Source: Pseudomonas sp. GM74
Lineage (GTDB): Bacteria > Pseudomonadota > Gammaproteobacteria > Pseudomonadales > Pseudomonadaceae
Assembly: GCF_000282455.1 (NCBI RefSeq)
Contig: NZ_AKJG01000049.1
Span: forward strand, 1 to 64,000
Length of the DNA stretch: 64,000 bases
Direction of reading: 5' to 3'
A model generated the notes under the pieces. That model saw only the letters and a program-made list of their open reading frames with translations. It was not told the DNA's origin and ran no database searches. This document shows, piece by piece, positions 51,806 to 60,990 of the stretch. The translations under genes and the position numbers were made by a program. Position 1 is the stretch's first letter. Every line of letters starts with the position of its first letter.

Positions 51806-53665
51806 TTATAGGGCGGATCGGGAAGTAACAGTTTGAGAAACCGCGTGTGGCGCAAGGCTGAGGAACGGCACCTTGGCCCACACGACCTTGCCGCCGACCA
51901 GCGTCAGCAGCACGTCATTGCGGCCCAGTTCCTCCTCGGGCACCTGCATGAAGTTCTTGTCGAGCACGATCAGGTCAGCGAACTTGCCGACTTCGACCGA
52001 ACCCAGCACCGCGTCCAGCTTCAACTGTTCGGCGGAACTGAGGGTGATGCTACGCAGCGCTTCGGCTCGCGACAGCGCCGGATCGGCGTTGAGTCGCCCG
52101 GCATACTTGGGGCCATAGCTGTGCGGGTTGGTCGGGTCGCCGGAACGGGTAACGCCGACTTTCAGCGCCAGGAACTCATCGAGGGGGTCGACCGGCCAAT
52201 CGCTGCCAAACGCCACTCGGCCGCCGGCTTGGGCGATGCTGCCTGAAGGTTCCATGCGTTCGAATCGCTCGACGCCAAGGTGATCACTGGTGCCGTCGAC
52301 CGTGGATGGTGCCTGCTGAGCCCACTGGAACGACATGGTGGCCGTGACGTCCAGAGCCTTGAAGCGTGGGTAGTCGGCAGGGTCGACCGACTCGGCGTGG
52401 GCGATGGCCGGGCGGAAGTCCTGACCGGGCAGTGCCTTGCGCACGTAGGCGACGCTGTCCAGTGCGTCCCGTACCGCGCGCTCGCCGGTGGCGTGCAGGT
52501 GCGGATCGAAACCGGCCTTGACCGCTTGCAGCAACAGCGGATTGAGCACCTGCGGCGGGAAGTACAGTTCGCCCAGGTTCTTGCCCGGCGTCCACTTCGG
52601 CGCCTGTTCGGTGCCGCTGTTGTGCAGGTACGGGGTCAACATGGCGCCGGTGTCCGCCGGGGCATTGATGATGCCGTCCATGAACAGTTTGACGTGGCGC
52701 ATGTTCACGCCCGGCGCGACATGCACTTCGCCCTGGTCGTAGGTGTTGGCCAGGGCCTTGGCCTCGGCGATGGTTTTCACCGGGTCGGCGGCAGCGGCGG
52801 CCGGGTCCAGCTTGATCGCCAGCAAGGCCCGGGCAGTCAGTTCACCTGATTTTTGCAGGCGGGTGAAGGCCTTGCCGCTTTCCGGTCCCGACAGGGCATC
52901 GAAGAAACTGGTGATGCCTTGCTGGCGCATGGCGTCGAGGGCTGCACGGGTCTGGTTGAGTTTTTCTGCGTCGGTGGCGGGCGGCACCACGGCGGCCAAC
53001 GATTCGGCGGCGCCGTCTTCGCAGATGCCGTTCGGGTTGCCGGCGCTGTCGCGTCGGTATTTGCCGTCTTCGGGGTCGGCGGTGTTCTTGTTGATGCCGG
53101 CCAGTTCCAGGCCGCGAGAGTTGGTCAGCACGGTGTGAAAATCGGTGGAGCGCACCTGGATCGGACGCTTGGTCTTGAGCGCGTCCAGGGTCGATTTGTC
53201 GGCGTCGCCGTCAAGCCCGGTCATGCCCATGCGATCCCAGCTGCCGACTTCCAGCCAGACATCCGGGCCCTTGTCCTTCTCGGCATCGAGACAGGCCTGG
53301 ATGCTCGTCTGAAACTGCGCGCGGGTCATGGTCTGGTATTTCAGGTCGCACAGCGTCATGGCGCGACCGCCATCCCCCGGGTGCATATGCGCATCGACGA
53401 AGCCCGGCATCAGCATGCGCCCGGCCAGGTCGATCAGTTGTGTTTGCTTGCCGATGTAGCCGTCGACCCCGGCATTGCTGCCGACATAGACGATCTTGCC
53501 GCCCGAAATGGCAATGGCCTGCTGCACGGAATTCTGGCCATCGACGGTGTAGACGTAGCCATTGCGCATGACCGTGTCAGCCGGTGTCGCGCCCCATGCC
53601 ACGCAGGAAAACGCCGTTGTCGACGCAACGGCGATGAACAACCTGGAAAGTCTCAAATGCCTCAC
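51806..53665 (-). CDS. Exported YtcJ-type amidohydrolase (first of two)
   Basis: 619 residues from a GTG; signal peptide LFIAVASTTAFSCVAWGATP. Metal motifs: MPGFVDAHMHPGDGG, HLHATGERAVRDAL, FGSDWPVDPLDEF. Longer than its neighbour, with inserts around SFFDALSGPESGKAFT and HNSGTEQAPKWTPGK. The two genes are 18 bp apart and surely co-transcribed. Exported amidohydrolases of this type are unusual, since most are cytoplasmic. Confidence 0.88.
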   Translation of the reverse strand: MRHLRLSRLFIAVASTTAFSCVAWGATPADTVMRNGYVYTVDGQNSVQQAIAISGGKIVYVGSNAGVDGYIGKQTQLIDLAGRMLMPGFVDAHMHPGDGGRAMTLCDLKYQTMTRAQFQTSIQACLDAEKDKGPDVWLEVGSWDRMGMTGLDGDADKSTLDALKTKRPIQVRSTDFHTVLTNSRGLELAGINKNTADPEDGKYRRDSAGNPNGICEDGAAESLAAVVPPATDAEKLNQTRAALDAMRQQGITSFFDALSGPESGKAFTRLQKSGELTARALLAIKLDPAAAAADPVKTIAEAKALANTYDQGEVHVAPGVNMRHVKLFMDGIINAPADTGAMLTPYLHNSGTEQAPKWTPGKNLGELYFPPQVLNPLLLQAVKAGFDPHLHATGERAVRDALDSVAYVRKALPGQDFRPAIAHAESVDPADYPRFKALDVTATMSFQWAQQAPSTVDGTSDHLGVERFERMEPSGSIAQAGGRVAFGSDWPVDPLDEFLALKVGVTRSGDPTNPHSYGPKYAGRLNADPALSRAEALRSITLSSAEQLKLDAVLGSVEVGKFADLIVLDKNFMQVPEEELGRNDVLLTLVGGKVVWAKVPFLSLAPHAVSQTVTSRSAL

Positions 53666-53726
53666 CCCTGTTCTTATTGTTTTGAAGCGGTCCGAGGCGA
53701 CTGCGCCAGCCCCTGATAGACAGGGC

Positions 53727-53740
53727 CTACCCTATAGGGC
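53727..53740. promoter_or_regulatory. Palindrome CCCTATAGGG, candidate operator
   Basis: TACCCTATAGGGCA, nearly symmetrical over 14 bp, lies about 65 bp upstream of the first amidohydrolase gene and just downstream of the LuxR-type gene. This is a suitable place for that regulator to bind, but only symmetry supports it. Confidence 0.3.
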
Positions 53741-53803
53741 ACAGCGTTCGAATGGACCTCTGCAAATGAGGAGGGGTAAGACAAATAATTGAAACGACTG
53801 GGA

Positions 53804-54829
53804 TTAATCCCGGCGCACGGACTCCGACAACGCACCCGGCGAACGCAGAGCCGAACCCAGCTCCACCTTGCTTTTAACACCCAGCTGCAAATAGCAGTTA
53901 CGTAAATAGGTGCGCACGGTCGCCGGGCTCAGGGCGAGCATTTTGGCGATTTCCTTGTAGGAATGGCCGGCGGCGAACAGCATCGCTGCGCTGCGTTCCC
54001 GTGGTGCCAGGCCATCACCGCCTGACGGCGCATCGAGGGACAGGATGACGTGTTCGGCGTTGGGGCTGAGGGTCAGGGCGCAGCGGCCCAGGCGGATCAC
54101 ACAGGGGGCTCTGGACAACTGCGCGATCACCTCAGGTGGCAGCGTGGAACCGCTCCAGCCGGGCAGTTCGCGCTGGATGGCAACACACAACCTGGCCCCC
54201 ACATAGAGCAGACTGCCGTCCATACGCGCGATGCCACAATCACTCGCGCCGTTTTCGCTGTCGAAGCGAATCATGTCCTGCACTTGAAACCGCCACAGCT
54301 GGAACAGGTGATCGCAGAACGCCAAAAACAGCTCGGCTTCGTTCTCCTCGAACGCCTGTTCATCCTGACCACGGTAGAGGCAGACGAAAAACATCAGGCC
54401 GCTTTCGGGCAATTCGTAGGTGATGCTCATCAAGTGATAGAGATCGAAGCGCCGGGCGAAATCATTGACTGCCTCGCAAGGGTCGTTGAAACCCTTGTCG
54501 CACACCACCTCACCAGGACGATTGAGCGTGGCGTAGGAGAACTGATCGTTGGCCGCCACCGGATGCCATTCGCAGGCAAAGGATTCAGGAAGATTGATGC
54601 TGCCATGCATCCAGCTTTGCATGGGCACATCAGGACCTGGCGCAGACATTTCGCCCCACCAGGCAGAGGCGAAGGGCACCAGTTGACCGAATGCCTGCAG
54701 GCCATCGGCGATGAATCGCGACGCCCCGCTCTCCCGCGCCAGCCGGCCAAGGTGCAGTACGCAATGATTGAACGCCTTGAGCGTGACCATCGTTGCGTCA
54801 CCGTCGAGTTTATTTCCCTCCCCCATCAT
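53804..54829 (-). CDS. LuxR-type HTH regulator
   Basis: 341 residues from the ATG at 54829 (start uncertain: in-frame ATGs at 54907, 54826 and 54790, none with a strong ribosome-binding site). The C-terminus is a NarL/LuxR helix-turn-helix: LAPRERSAAMLFAAGHSYKEIAKMLALSPATVRTYLRN. The N-terminal 250 residues have no domain I can name; segments such as FQLWRFQVQDMIRFDSENG suggest a sensor fold. It lies between the nitrilase-like and amidohydrolase genes and probably controls them. Confidence 0.8.
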   Translation of the reverse strand: MMGEGNKLDGDATMVTLKAFNHCVLHLGRLARESGASRFIADGLQAFGQLVPFASAWWGEMSAPGPDVPMQSWMHGSINLPESFACEWHPVAANDQFSYATLNRPGEVVCDKGFNDPCEAVNDFARRFDLYHLMSITYELPESGLMFFVCLYRGQDEQAFEENEAELFLAFCDHLFQLWRFQVQDMIRFDSENGASDCGIARMDGSLLYVGARLCVAIQRELPGWSGSTLPPEVIAQLSRAPCVIRLGRCALTLSPNAEHVILSLDAPSGGDGLAPRERSAAMLFAAGHSYKEIAKMLALSPATVRTYLRNCYLQLGVKSKVELGSALRSPGALSESVRRD

Positions 54830-54913
54830 TGCGATCCCATTCACTGCATGGCCTTTGGTTTCGACGATGCCATAGGCCCGTGACGGGCGTCCAGTGCGCA
54901 ATGACATCAACGG

Positions 54914-55756
54914 TTACAAAGCGCTGTGCAACCCGTACAGCTGTGGCCTGCGGTCCTGATGCAGGTCGTTGCGCGCGCTGATGCGCTTGTTGCGCGCTTC
55001 GGCGAGGCTCAGCGTCGCCAGCAGGATTTGCTCGCCGCCCTGCTCCGCCGGCCCGGCCAAGGGGTAACCGTCAGCATCGACGATGACCGACCCTTGCACC
55101 CAGCCGACGCCACGCTCATGGCCATAGCGATCGCATGCTGCAATGAACATGCGGTTCACCGAGGCATTGGCCTGCACTCGCAGCACTTCAGCCGGGCGCT
55201 CGGTTTGCGGCCGCGGACCGTCGGGCCAGTTGACCGGCGCGCACAACAGATCGGCGCCGGCCAGCGCCGCAAGACGCACCCACTCGGGGAACTCCAGGTC
55301 GTAGCAAATCAGCATGCCGAGTCGTCCATGCACCGTTTCGACCACCGGCGGTGGCGCATCGCCAGCTGTGAAGATGTCCTTTTCGGCATCCCACAGATGC
55401 GCCTTGCGGTATACCGCACGCAGGCCATTGGCGTCGATCATCGCCGCGCTGTTGGCCAGCTCATCGCCGGGCAGGCGTTCGCAGAAGCCGCCGACGATCA
55501 CCAGGTTCAGCTCACGGGCCAGGGCCTGCCACAACTGCAAGGTTGGACCGTCAACTGTTTCCGCCAGGCTCAGCGCTTCATCACGGTCGGTGAACAGGTA
55601 GCCGCTCTGCACCAGTTCGGGCAACACCACGACCTGCGCCCCCTGAAAGGCCGCCTGGCGAATCGCGCGTTCGGTGAGCGTGCGGTTGTGGGCCAGGTCG
55701 CCGATTTTCGGCGCCAGTTGGCAGCAGGCGACCACGGTATTTTTTGCGCTGTTCAA
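54914..55756 (-). CDS. Nitrilase-superfamily carbon-nitrogen hydrolase
   Basis: 280 residues with the Glu-Lys-Cys triad in VVVLPELVQSGYLF, YRKAHLWDAEKDIFTAGD and GMLICYDLEFPEWVR. No signal peptide, so cytoplasmic. The start is TTG at 55756, which overlaps the permease stop (TTGA) and has GGAGG upstream. Family members hydrolyse amides, carbamoyl amines or nitriles; with the NCS1 permease it likely acts on the imported product of the periplasmic enzymes. Confidence 0.88.
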   Translation of the reverse strand: MNSAKNTVVACCQLAPKIGDLAHNRTLTERAIRQAAFQGAQVVVLPELVQSGYLFTDRDEALSLAETVDGPTLQLWQALARELNLVIVGGFCERLPGDELANSAAMIDANGLRAVYRKAHLWDAEKDIFTAGDAPPPVVETVHGRLGMLICYDLEFPEWVRLAALAGADLLCAPVNWPDGPRPQTERPAEVLRVQANASVNRMFIAACDRYGHERGVGWVQGSVIVDADGYPLAGPAEQGGEQILLATLSLAEARNKRISARNDLHQDRRPQLYGLHSAL

Positions 55757-57252
55757 CGCCCTGCCTCCGCAGATGAATGGGTCATGGCGACGATGTCGCT
55801 CTCGCTCAGTGCATCGATCACCCGGCGTTCGGCAGCCAGATCAATCGAGCGGCTGAGCAGGTAATAGGTCAGCCCCGACACCACCAGGCCCACCAGCCAG
55901 GCGATGTCCACGCCTTCCAGCACTCGCGCCAGCGGGCCGACAAACACCTCTTTACCGGCGGCGGCATCGAATATGTAGAAGAACGGCACCATCGCGGCGA
56001 AACCGATCAGGTACGAAACGATGCCGCGAAATTGCCAGGCGCCGTAGATGCCCTTCGGCGTGAAGAAATGCGGGATCGCATAACGGCCCTTGCGCACAAA
56101 GAAGTAGTCCACCAGGTTGACGGCGGTCCACGGCACGAGGAAGTACAGCAACAGCACCAGGAAGGTGTTCAACAGCGCGATGCCGTCCCCTTTGATCGAC
56201 AGCACGCAGGTCAACAGAATCACGCTGATCACACTGATCGACAGCACACGGGCACGGGGTGTCGGGGCGATTTTTTTGATCGAGTCGACACCGGTCAGCA
56301 GTGTCAGCATGGCGCTGTAGGTGTTGAGCGCGATGATCGGCAGGAAGCCCGCCACCGAGACGATCACCAGCAGATTGCCCAACCCCGGCACCATGGAAGA
56401 ACCGACCTGATTCAACGCCACCAGTGCATCCGCTGCTTTCAACTGCTGCGCCAGCCAGGCGCCGAGGCCGATCATCCAGCTGCCGGACAACGAGGCACCG
56501 ATGAACACCGCCGCGATCAGTTTCACCCGGCTGGTGTTTTTCGGCAGGTAACGGGAATAGTCGGACACGTAGGGCGCATAGGAAATGTTGTAGCTGGCAC
56601 CGATGGCGAACAGCGTGGCGAAGGCCACCCAGTTGAAGCCCAGATCGGTCGCCGGCGTGACGCCTTCCTGACCCGCACCGAACATCAAGGCGATGGTCAC
56701 CAGGGCGTACAGCGGCAAGGTCGCCAGCAAGGCCCACTTGAAGGCCTTGTGCATCAGGTCGTGGCCGTAGATCGACAACAGCGCACCGATCAGTACCACG
56801 GTGACGGCGACGATGGTCGGGTCGATGCCGAATACATGTTCAAGGCCGTTCATGATCAGCGAGATATTCACTACGTTGAATCCGACGAACACGAACATCG
56901 TCGCCATCAATGCCAGGATCACCCCGCGATAGCCGAACTGGGCGCGGGACTGGATCATCTGCGGCAGGCCCATTTCCGGGCCCTGGGAGCCGTGGAACGC
57001 CATGAAAATGGTGCCGAACATGATGCCCAGGGCACCGGCGAGCATGGTCCACAGTGCGGACAAGCCGAGGCTCGGGCCAACAAAGCCGATGGAGATGGTG
57101 AAGAAGTGGAAGTTGCCCAGGAACCAGAAAGGCCCCTGGCTGCTGAGTTTGGCGTGGCGTTCGTTTTCCGGGATGTAGTCGATGGAGTGGCCTTCGATAG
57201 CCAATCCGCCGCTCGCCTCGGCGGCGTGCGCAGACACTGGGGAACCTGACAT
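55753..57252 (-). CDS. NCS1-family permease
   Basis: 499 residues, about 12 TM segments. The N-terminal [47 protein letters not shown] and [21 protein letters not shown] are nearly identical in pattern to the permease at 35781, so the two are recent paralogues. AGGAA precedes the ATG. Coupled to the nitrilase-like gene and divergent from a LysR gene. Confidence 0.9.
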   Translation of the reverse strand: MSGSPVSAHAAEASGGLAIEGHSIDYIPENERHAKLSSQGPFWFLGNFHFFTISIGFVGPSLGLSALWTMLAGALGIMFGTIFMAFHGSQGPEMGLPQMIQSRAQFGYRGVILALMATMFVFVGFNVVNISLIMNGLEHVFGIDPTIVAVTVVLIGALLSIYGHDLMHKAFKWALLATLPLYALVTIALMFGAGQEGVTPATDLGFNWVAFATLFAIGASYNISYAPYVSDYSRYLPKNTSRVKLIAAVFIGASLSGSWMIGLGAWLAQQLKAADALVALNQVGSSMVPGLGNLLVIVSVAGFLPIIALNTYSAMLTLLTGVDSIKKIAPTPRARVLSISVISVILLTCVLSIKGDGIALLNTFLVLLLYFLVPWTAVNLVDYFFVRKGRYAIPHFFTPKGIYGAWQFRGIVSYLIGFAAMVPFFYIFDAAAGKEVFVGPLARVLEGVDIAWLVGLVVSGLTYYLLSRSIDLAAERRVIDALSESDIVAMTHSSAEAGR

Positions 57253-57409
57253 ACGATTGTTCCTATGCTGTTGTTTGTTGTTTTTGTGGGCACAGCGCTC
57301 GCTACGACGTCCAGTTCAGGTGAAACTCCATAAAAAGCTGACGATGACGCTGGTTTCACGGCAATGTAGGGCGTGGGTTCGGGCAGTAAAATATCGCAGG
57401 CACACTGTT

Positions 57410-57431
57410 TACATAGATCACCATCTATGTA
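57410..57431. promoter_or_regulatory. Candidate LysR operator TACATAGAT-N4-ATCTATGTA
   Basis: Perfect 9-bp inverted arms with a CACC spacer, 20 bases before the LysR ATG in the 199-bp divergent region with the NCS1 gene. Length and AT-rich symmetry suit a LysR autoregulatory site. It contrasts with the GC-rich surroundings. Confidence 0.55.
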
Positions 57432-57451
57432 GGCGAGAATCGGGAGCCCCC

Positions 57452-58354
57452 ATGCTGGGAACTGTAACGGAGCTGGATCTGCGCCTGATCCGGGTATTTC
57501 TGACCGTCGTCGAGGCGGGCGGCATCTCGGCGGCTCAAACCGCCCTCAACACCACACAACCGACGATCAGCGCGCAGTTGGCGACGCTGGAAGCCCGGGT
57601 CGGGTTCCGCTTGTGCGAACGCGGGCGCAGCGGGTTTTCCGTAACGCCCAAAGGCACGCAGTTCATCGAGGCGGCCCGACGCTTGCTCGCGGCGGCCGAA
57701 GGATTCCGGGTCGAGGTGCAGCACATCAACCGCAAAGTCTCGGGCAGCATCAACATCGGCCTGCTGGGGCAAATCGATCCGGTGGCGAACAAGAAAATCG
57801 GCCAGGCCATTGCCCGTTTGCGCGCGCGGCACGAGGGGCTGTACTTCCACTTCACCGAACTGTCGTCGTCACTGCTGGAAGAAAAAATCATCAACGGCCA
57901 TATCGACCTGGCCATCGGTTACTTCTGGCATCGCTTGCCCGGCATCGATTATTTCCCGCTGTTCCCGGAAACCCAGATCGCCTACTGCGCGCCCTCGCAT
58001 CCGTTGTTCGGGCAAGTCGGCGCACTGACCCGGGAAGATGTCAGCGGGTACGACTGGGTCTGGCCGAGCCATCCGCTGCCGGAAATGCCGGCCCCCACGT
58101 CCATCGAGCGCCTGACCGTGCTCACCGACAGCATGGACGGTGCGGCCCTGCTGATCCTGTCCGGCCAGCACCTGGGGTTTCTACCGCAGCACTACGCGAC
58201 CCGGCATGAACAGCTGGGGCAATTGCACCCGCTGAATCCGGATCTGTTGCGCTATGAGGTCAGCTTTCATGCGGCGGTGCGGCATTCGGCGCGACAACGG
58301 GACCTTGTGAGCGCGTTCCTCAACGAGCTGATGGAGATTTTCGGAGCGGTGTAG
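57452..58354 (+). CDS. LysR-family regulator of the NCS1/nitrilase genes
   Basis: 300 residues from the ATG at 57452, with GGGAG upstream; the frame opens at 57182 but runs across the operator region. Winged helix LRLIRVFLTVVEAGGISAAQTALNTTQPTISAQLATLE, then an effector domain beginning SGSINIGLLGQI. It shares its architecture and several blocks with the LysR at 40360, which also stands beside an NCS1 permease. Confidence 0.88.
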   Translation: MLGTVTELDLRLIRVFLTVVEAGGISAAQTALNTTQPTISAQLATLEARVGFRLCERGRSGFSVTPKGTQFIEAARRLLAAAEGFRVEVQHINRKVSGSINIGLLGQIDPVANKKIGQAIARLRARHEGLYFHFTELSSSLLEEKIINGHIDLAIGYFWHRLPGIDYFPLFPETQIAYCAPSHPLFGQVGALTREDVSGYDWVWPSHPLPEMPAPTSIERLTVLTDSMDGAALLILSGQHLGFLPQHYATRHEQLGQLHPLNPDLLRYEVSFHAAVRHSARQRDLVSAFLNELMEIFGAV

Positions 58355-58358
58355 ATCT

Positions 58359-58464
58359 TGTGGGAGCGGGCTTGCTCGCGAAGGCGTCGTTACAGTCAAT
58401 ATTGATGTTGACTGACCCACCGCTTTCGCGAGCAAGTCGGATCGCCGCACCGCCGCTCCCACAG
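58359..58464. repeat. REP pair, right arm with 16-bp insertion
   Basis: Left CTTGTGGGAGCGGGCTTGCTCGCGAAGG; right CTTTCGCGAGCAAG, then TCGGATCGCCGCACC, then GCCGCTCCCACAG. The right arm is the same hybrid as at 29031-29137. Confidence 0.87.
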
Positions 58465-58523
58465 GATTAGCAGGTGTACGCAAAATCTGCGGGCAACCGG
58501 GATTACTGTGGAATGCGGTGGTT

Positions 58524-59057
58524 TCAGAAATGGATGTCCTTGGCCGGTATCACATCGATCCGCGCCACGGAACCGGTCAGGCGCTTCAGGTCCTTGTTGT
58601 GCTCGGCGATGATGTCTTCGGCGGTCAGGTTGCCGTTGTCGACGGTGGAATGCGCATCGCCCGCCAGCACCACGTCGTAGCCCAGTTTCAAGGCCTGGCG
58701 CACGGTGGCGTTGACGCAATAGTCAGTCTGCAGGCCGCAGATGACCAGGCACTCGAAGTCCTCTTTCGGCAACAGTTTTTGCAGGTTGGTCTGGTAGAAC
58801 GAATCCCCGGTGGTCTTGCGCACGCGGTGGTCCTTGGGTGAGGTCTCCAGCCCTTCGGCCAGTTGCCAGCCGGCAGCGCCATGGGCCAGCGGGCTGCCCG
58901 ACTCTTCGTGCTGGATCAGCACCACCGGCACTCCCGTCTTGCGCGCCCGGGCAGACAGGTCATTGATGGTGTTGATGACCCGTCCAATCTCGAAGCACTC
59001 ATACTCACCGGAACACAAAGCCTGTTGGACGTCGATGATTAGCAACGCAGTGGCCAT
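58524..59057 (-). CDS. Isochorismatase-family cysteine hydrolase
   Basis: 177 residues. ALLIIDVQQALCSGEYE (catalytic Asp), HRVRKTTGDSFYQTNL (Lys) and CLVICGLQTDYCVNATVRQA (Cys of the triad; TDYCV motif) define the family. Members hydrolyse amides such as nicotinamide, N-carbamoyl compounds or biuret. It lies close to the gamma-glutamyltransferase gene on the same strand (69 bp apart) but no shared pathway is evident. Confidence 0.87.
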   Translation of the reverse strand: MATALLIIDVQQALCSGEYECFEIGRVINTINDLSARARKTGVPVVLIQHEESGSPLAHGAAGWQLAEGLETSPKDHRVRKTTGDSFYQTNLQKLLPKEDFECLVICGLQTDYCVNATVRQALKLGYDVVLAGDAHSTVDNGNLTAEDIIAEHNKDLKRLTGSVARIDVIPAKDIHF

Positions 59058-59126
59058 GATTTCCTTCCTTGAATTGTCGAGGGTTCAGGGGACGAACATA
59101 AGCCCGTCCCCCTCCGGACACAACCC

Positions 59127-60854
59127 TCAATAGCCCAGCGACAACCCGGTGTTACGCCGTGGGTCGTTCGCCCCGTAGAATCGGTTCTTGCCTACCGGCT
59201 TGCCACCCAGCGATGGTGCGCCGACCAGGATCGCCGCCAGGTGGTTGGCATCCTGTGGACCGGCGAACTTGTGCCCCCAGCTTTCGAGGATTTTCACCGT
59301 ATCCGGGCTGGTGGTGAAGGCTTCCAGGTTGGTTTCCTCCGGCAACCACTGCTGGTGGAAACGCGGTGCATCCACCGCTTCCTGGATGTTCATGCCGTAG
59401 TCGATCACGTTGAGCATGGTCAGCAAGGTCGCGGTGATGATGCGGCTGCCGCCCGGCGTACCGACCACCATTACCACTTTGCCGTCCTTGGTGACGATGG
59501 TCGGGCTCATGGACGACAGCGGCGCCTTGCCGGGCGCGATGGCGTTGGCCTCGCCCTGCACCAGACCGTACATGTTCGGTACGCCGATCTTCGAAGTGAA
59601 GTCGTCCATTTCATCGTTGAGGATGACCCCGGTCTTGCTCGCCATCACGCCGGCACCGAACCAGTCGTTGAGGGTGTAGGTCACCGACACCGCGTTGCCC
59701 CACTTGTCGACGATGGAGTAATGGGTGGTGTTGTTGCCTTCATGGGGCGCTACACCGGGTTTGAGCTCGCTGGATACCGCTGCTTTTTGTGGCTTGATCG
59801 CGTCGCGCAGCTTGGTCGCGTAGTTTTTATCCAGCAGGTGGGCAATCGGGTTCTTCACGAAGTCCGGGTCGCCCAGGTAGCTGTTGCGGTCCACATAGGC
59901 GTGGCGCATCGCCTCGATCTGATAGTGCATGCCCTGGGCCGAGTGATAGCCCAGGTCCTTCATCGGATAGCCTTCGAGGATGTTCATGATCTCGCAGATC
60001 ACCACGCCGCCGGAGCTCGGTGGCGGTGCGGAAACCACGTGGTAGCCACGGTAGTCGCACTCGATGGGCGCCAGTTCACGGGTCTTGTATTTGTCGAGGT
60101 CGGCCTGGGTGATGATGCCCTTGTTGGCCTGGCTGGAGGTGACAATGGCGTCGGCCACCCAGCCTTTATAGAAACCGTCGGTGCCTTTCTCGGAGATCTC
60201 CCGCAAGGTCTTGCTCAGGTCCTTTTGCACCAGTTTCTGGCCGACTTGCATCGGCTCGCCATTGCTCAAGAAGATCGAGCCGGAATCCTTGATGTCCTTC
60301 TTGAACATGTCAGTGGCGTAGTCCAGCAGATCGACATCACCCTGTTCCAGCACGAAACCGTCTTCGGCCAGCTTGATCGCCGGGGCGATGATTTCCTTGC
60401 GCGGTTTGGTGCCGTACTTGGACAGCGCCAGTTCCATGCCCGAAACGGTGCCCGGCACGCCCACGGCCAGGTGGCCACGGGTACTCAGATCGGGAACGAC
60501 GTTGCCCTCCTTGTCCAGGTACATGTTGGCGGTAGCGGCCAGCGGCGCTTTTTCACGGAAGTCGAGGAAGGTCTTGCGCCCGTCCGCCAGTTGAATGGTC
60601 ATGAAACCACCGCCGCCGAGGTTGCCTGCCGCGGGGTACACCACCGCCAGCGCATAGCCGACCGCGACCGCCGCATCCACGGCGTTGCCGCCGTTCTTCA
60701 GTACATCCACGCCCACATGGCTGGCCAGGTGCTGGGCCGTGACCACCATGCCGTTTTCCCCGGTAGCCGGGGCCACGGAGGCGGCATGGGCGGTCAGGCA
60801 GCTGAGCGCCAACGAGGTCGCAATCAGCGATTTGGCAAAAGGTTCGTACTTCAT
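59127..60854 (-). CDS. ggt: Periplasmic gamma-glutamyltransferase
   Basis: 575 residues with a signal peptide (KSLIATSLALSCLTAHAASV). The autoprocessing site NTTHYSIVDKWGNAVSVTYTLN provides the N-terminal Thr of the small subunit, and APPPSSGGVVICEIMNILEGY and GTPGGSRIITATLLTMLNVIDY are conserved. It hydrolyses or transfers gamma-glutamyl groups of glutathione and similar compounds. It could in principle also release glutamate from the gamma-glutamylated products made by the ligase at 6643, but the distance argues against direct coupling. The frame opens 18 codons upstream of the ATG at 60854. Confidence 0.93.
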   Translation of the reverse strand: MKYEPFAKSLIATSLALSCLTAHAASVAPATGENGMVVTAQHLASHVGVDVLKNGGNAVDAAVAVGYALAVVYPAAGNLGGGGFMTIQLADGRKTFLDFREKAPLAATANMYLDKEGNVVPDLSTRGHLAVGVPGTVSGMELALSKYGTKPRKEIIAPAIKLAEDGFVLEQGDVDLLDYATDMFKKDIKDSGSIFLSNGEPMQVGQKLVQKDLSKTLREISEKGTDGFYKGWVADAIVTSSQANKGIITQADLDKYKTRELAPIECDYRGYHVVSAPPPSSGGVVICEIMNILEGYPMKDLGYHSAQGMHYQIEAMRHAYVDRNSYLGDPDFVKNPIAHLLDKNYATKLRDAIKPQKAAVSSELKPGVAPHEGNNTTHYSIVDKWGNAVSVTYTLNDWFGAGVMASKTGVILNDEMDDFTSKIGVPNMYGLVQGEANAIAPGKAPLSSMSPTIVTKDGKVVMVVGTPGGSRIITATLLTMLNVIDYGMNIQEAVDAPRFHQQWLPEETNLEAFTTSPDTVKILESWGHKFAGPQDANHLAAILVGAPSLGGKPVGKNRFYGANDPRRNTGLSLGY

Positions 60855-60990
60855 GAGTCGGTCTCTTCTTGTCATTAAACAGGGGAACGTTTCAAAAGCC
60901 GTTGCCAAGTATGGTCGGGATTACGGTTTGCGCCTCCCCGTCGAGACAGTATCCTTAACGCCTGTTCAGCAATTTCGCGCGAGCCCTGGC

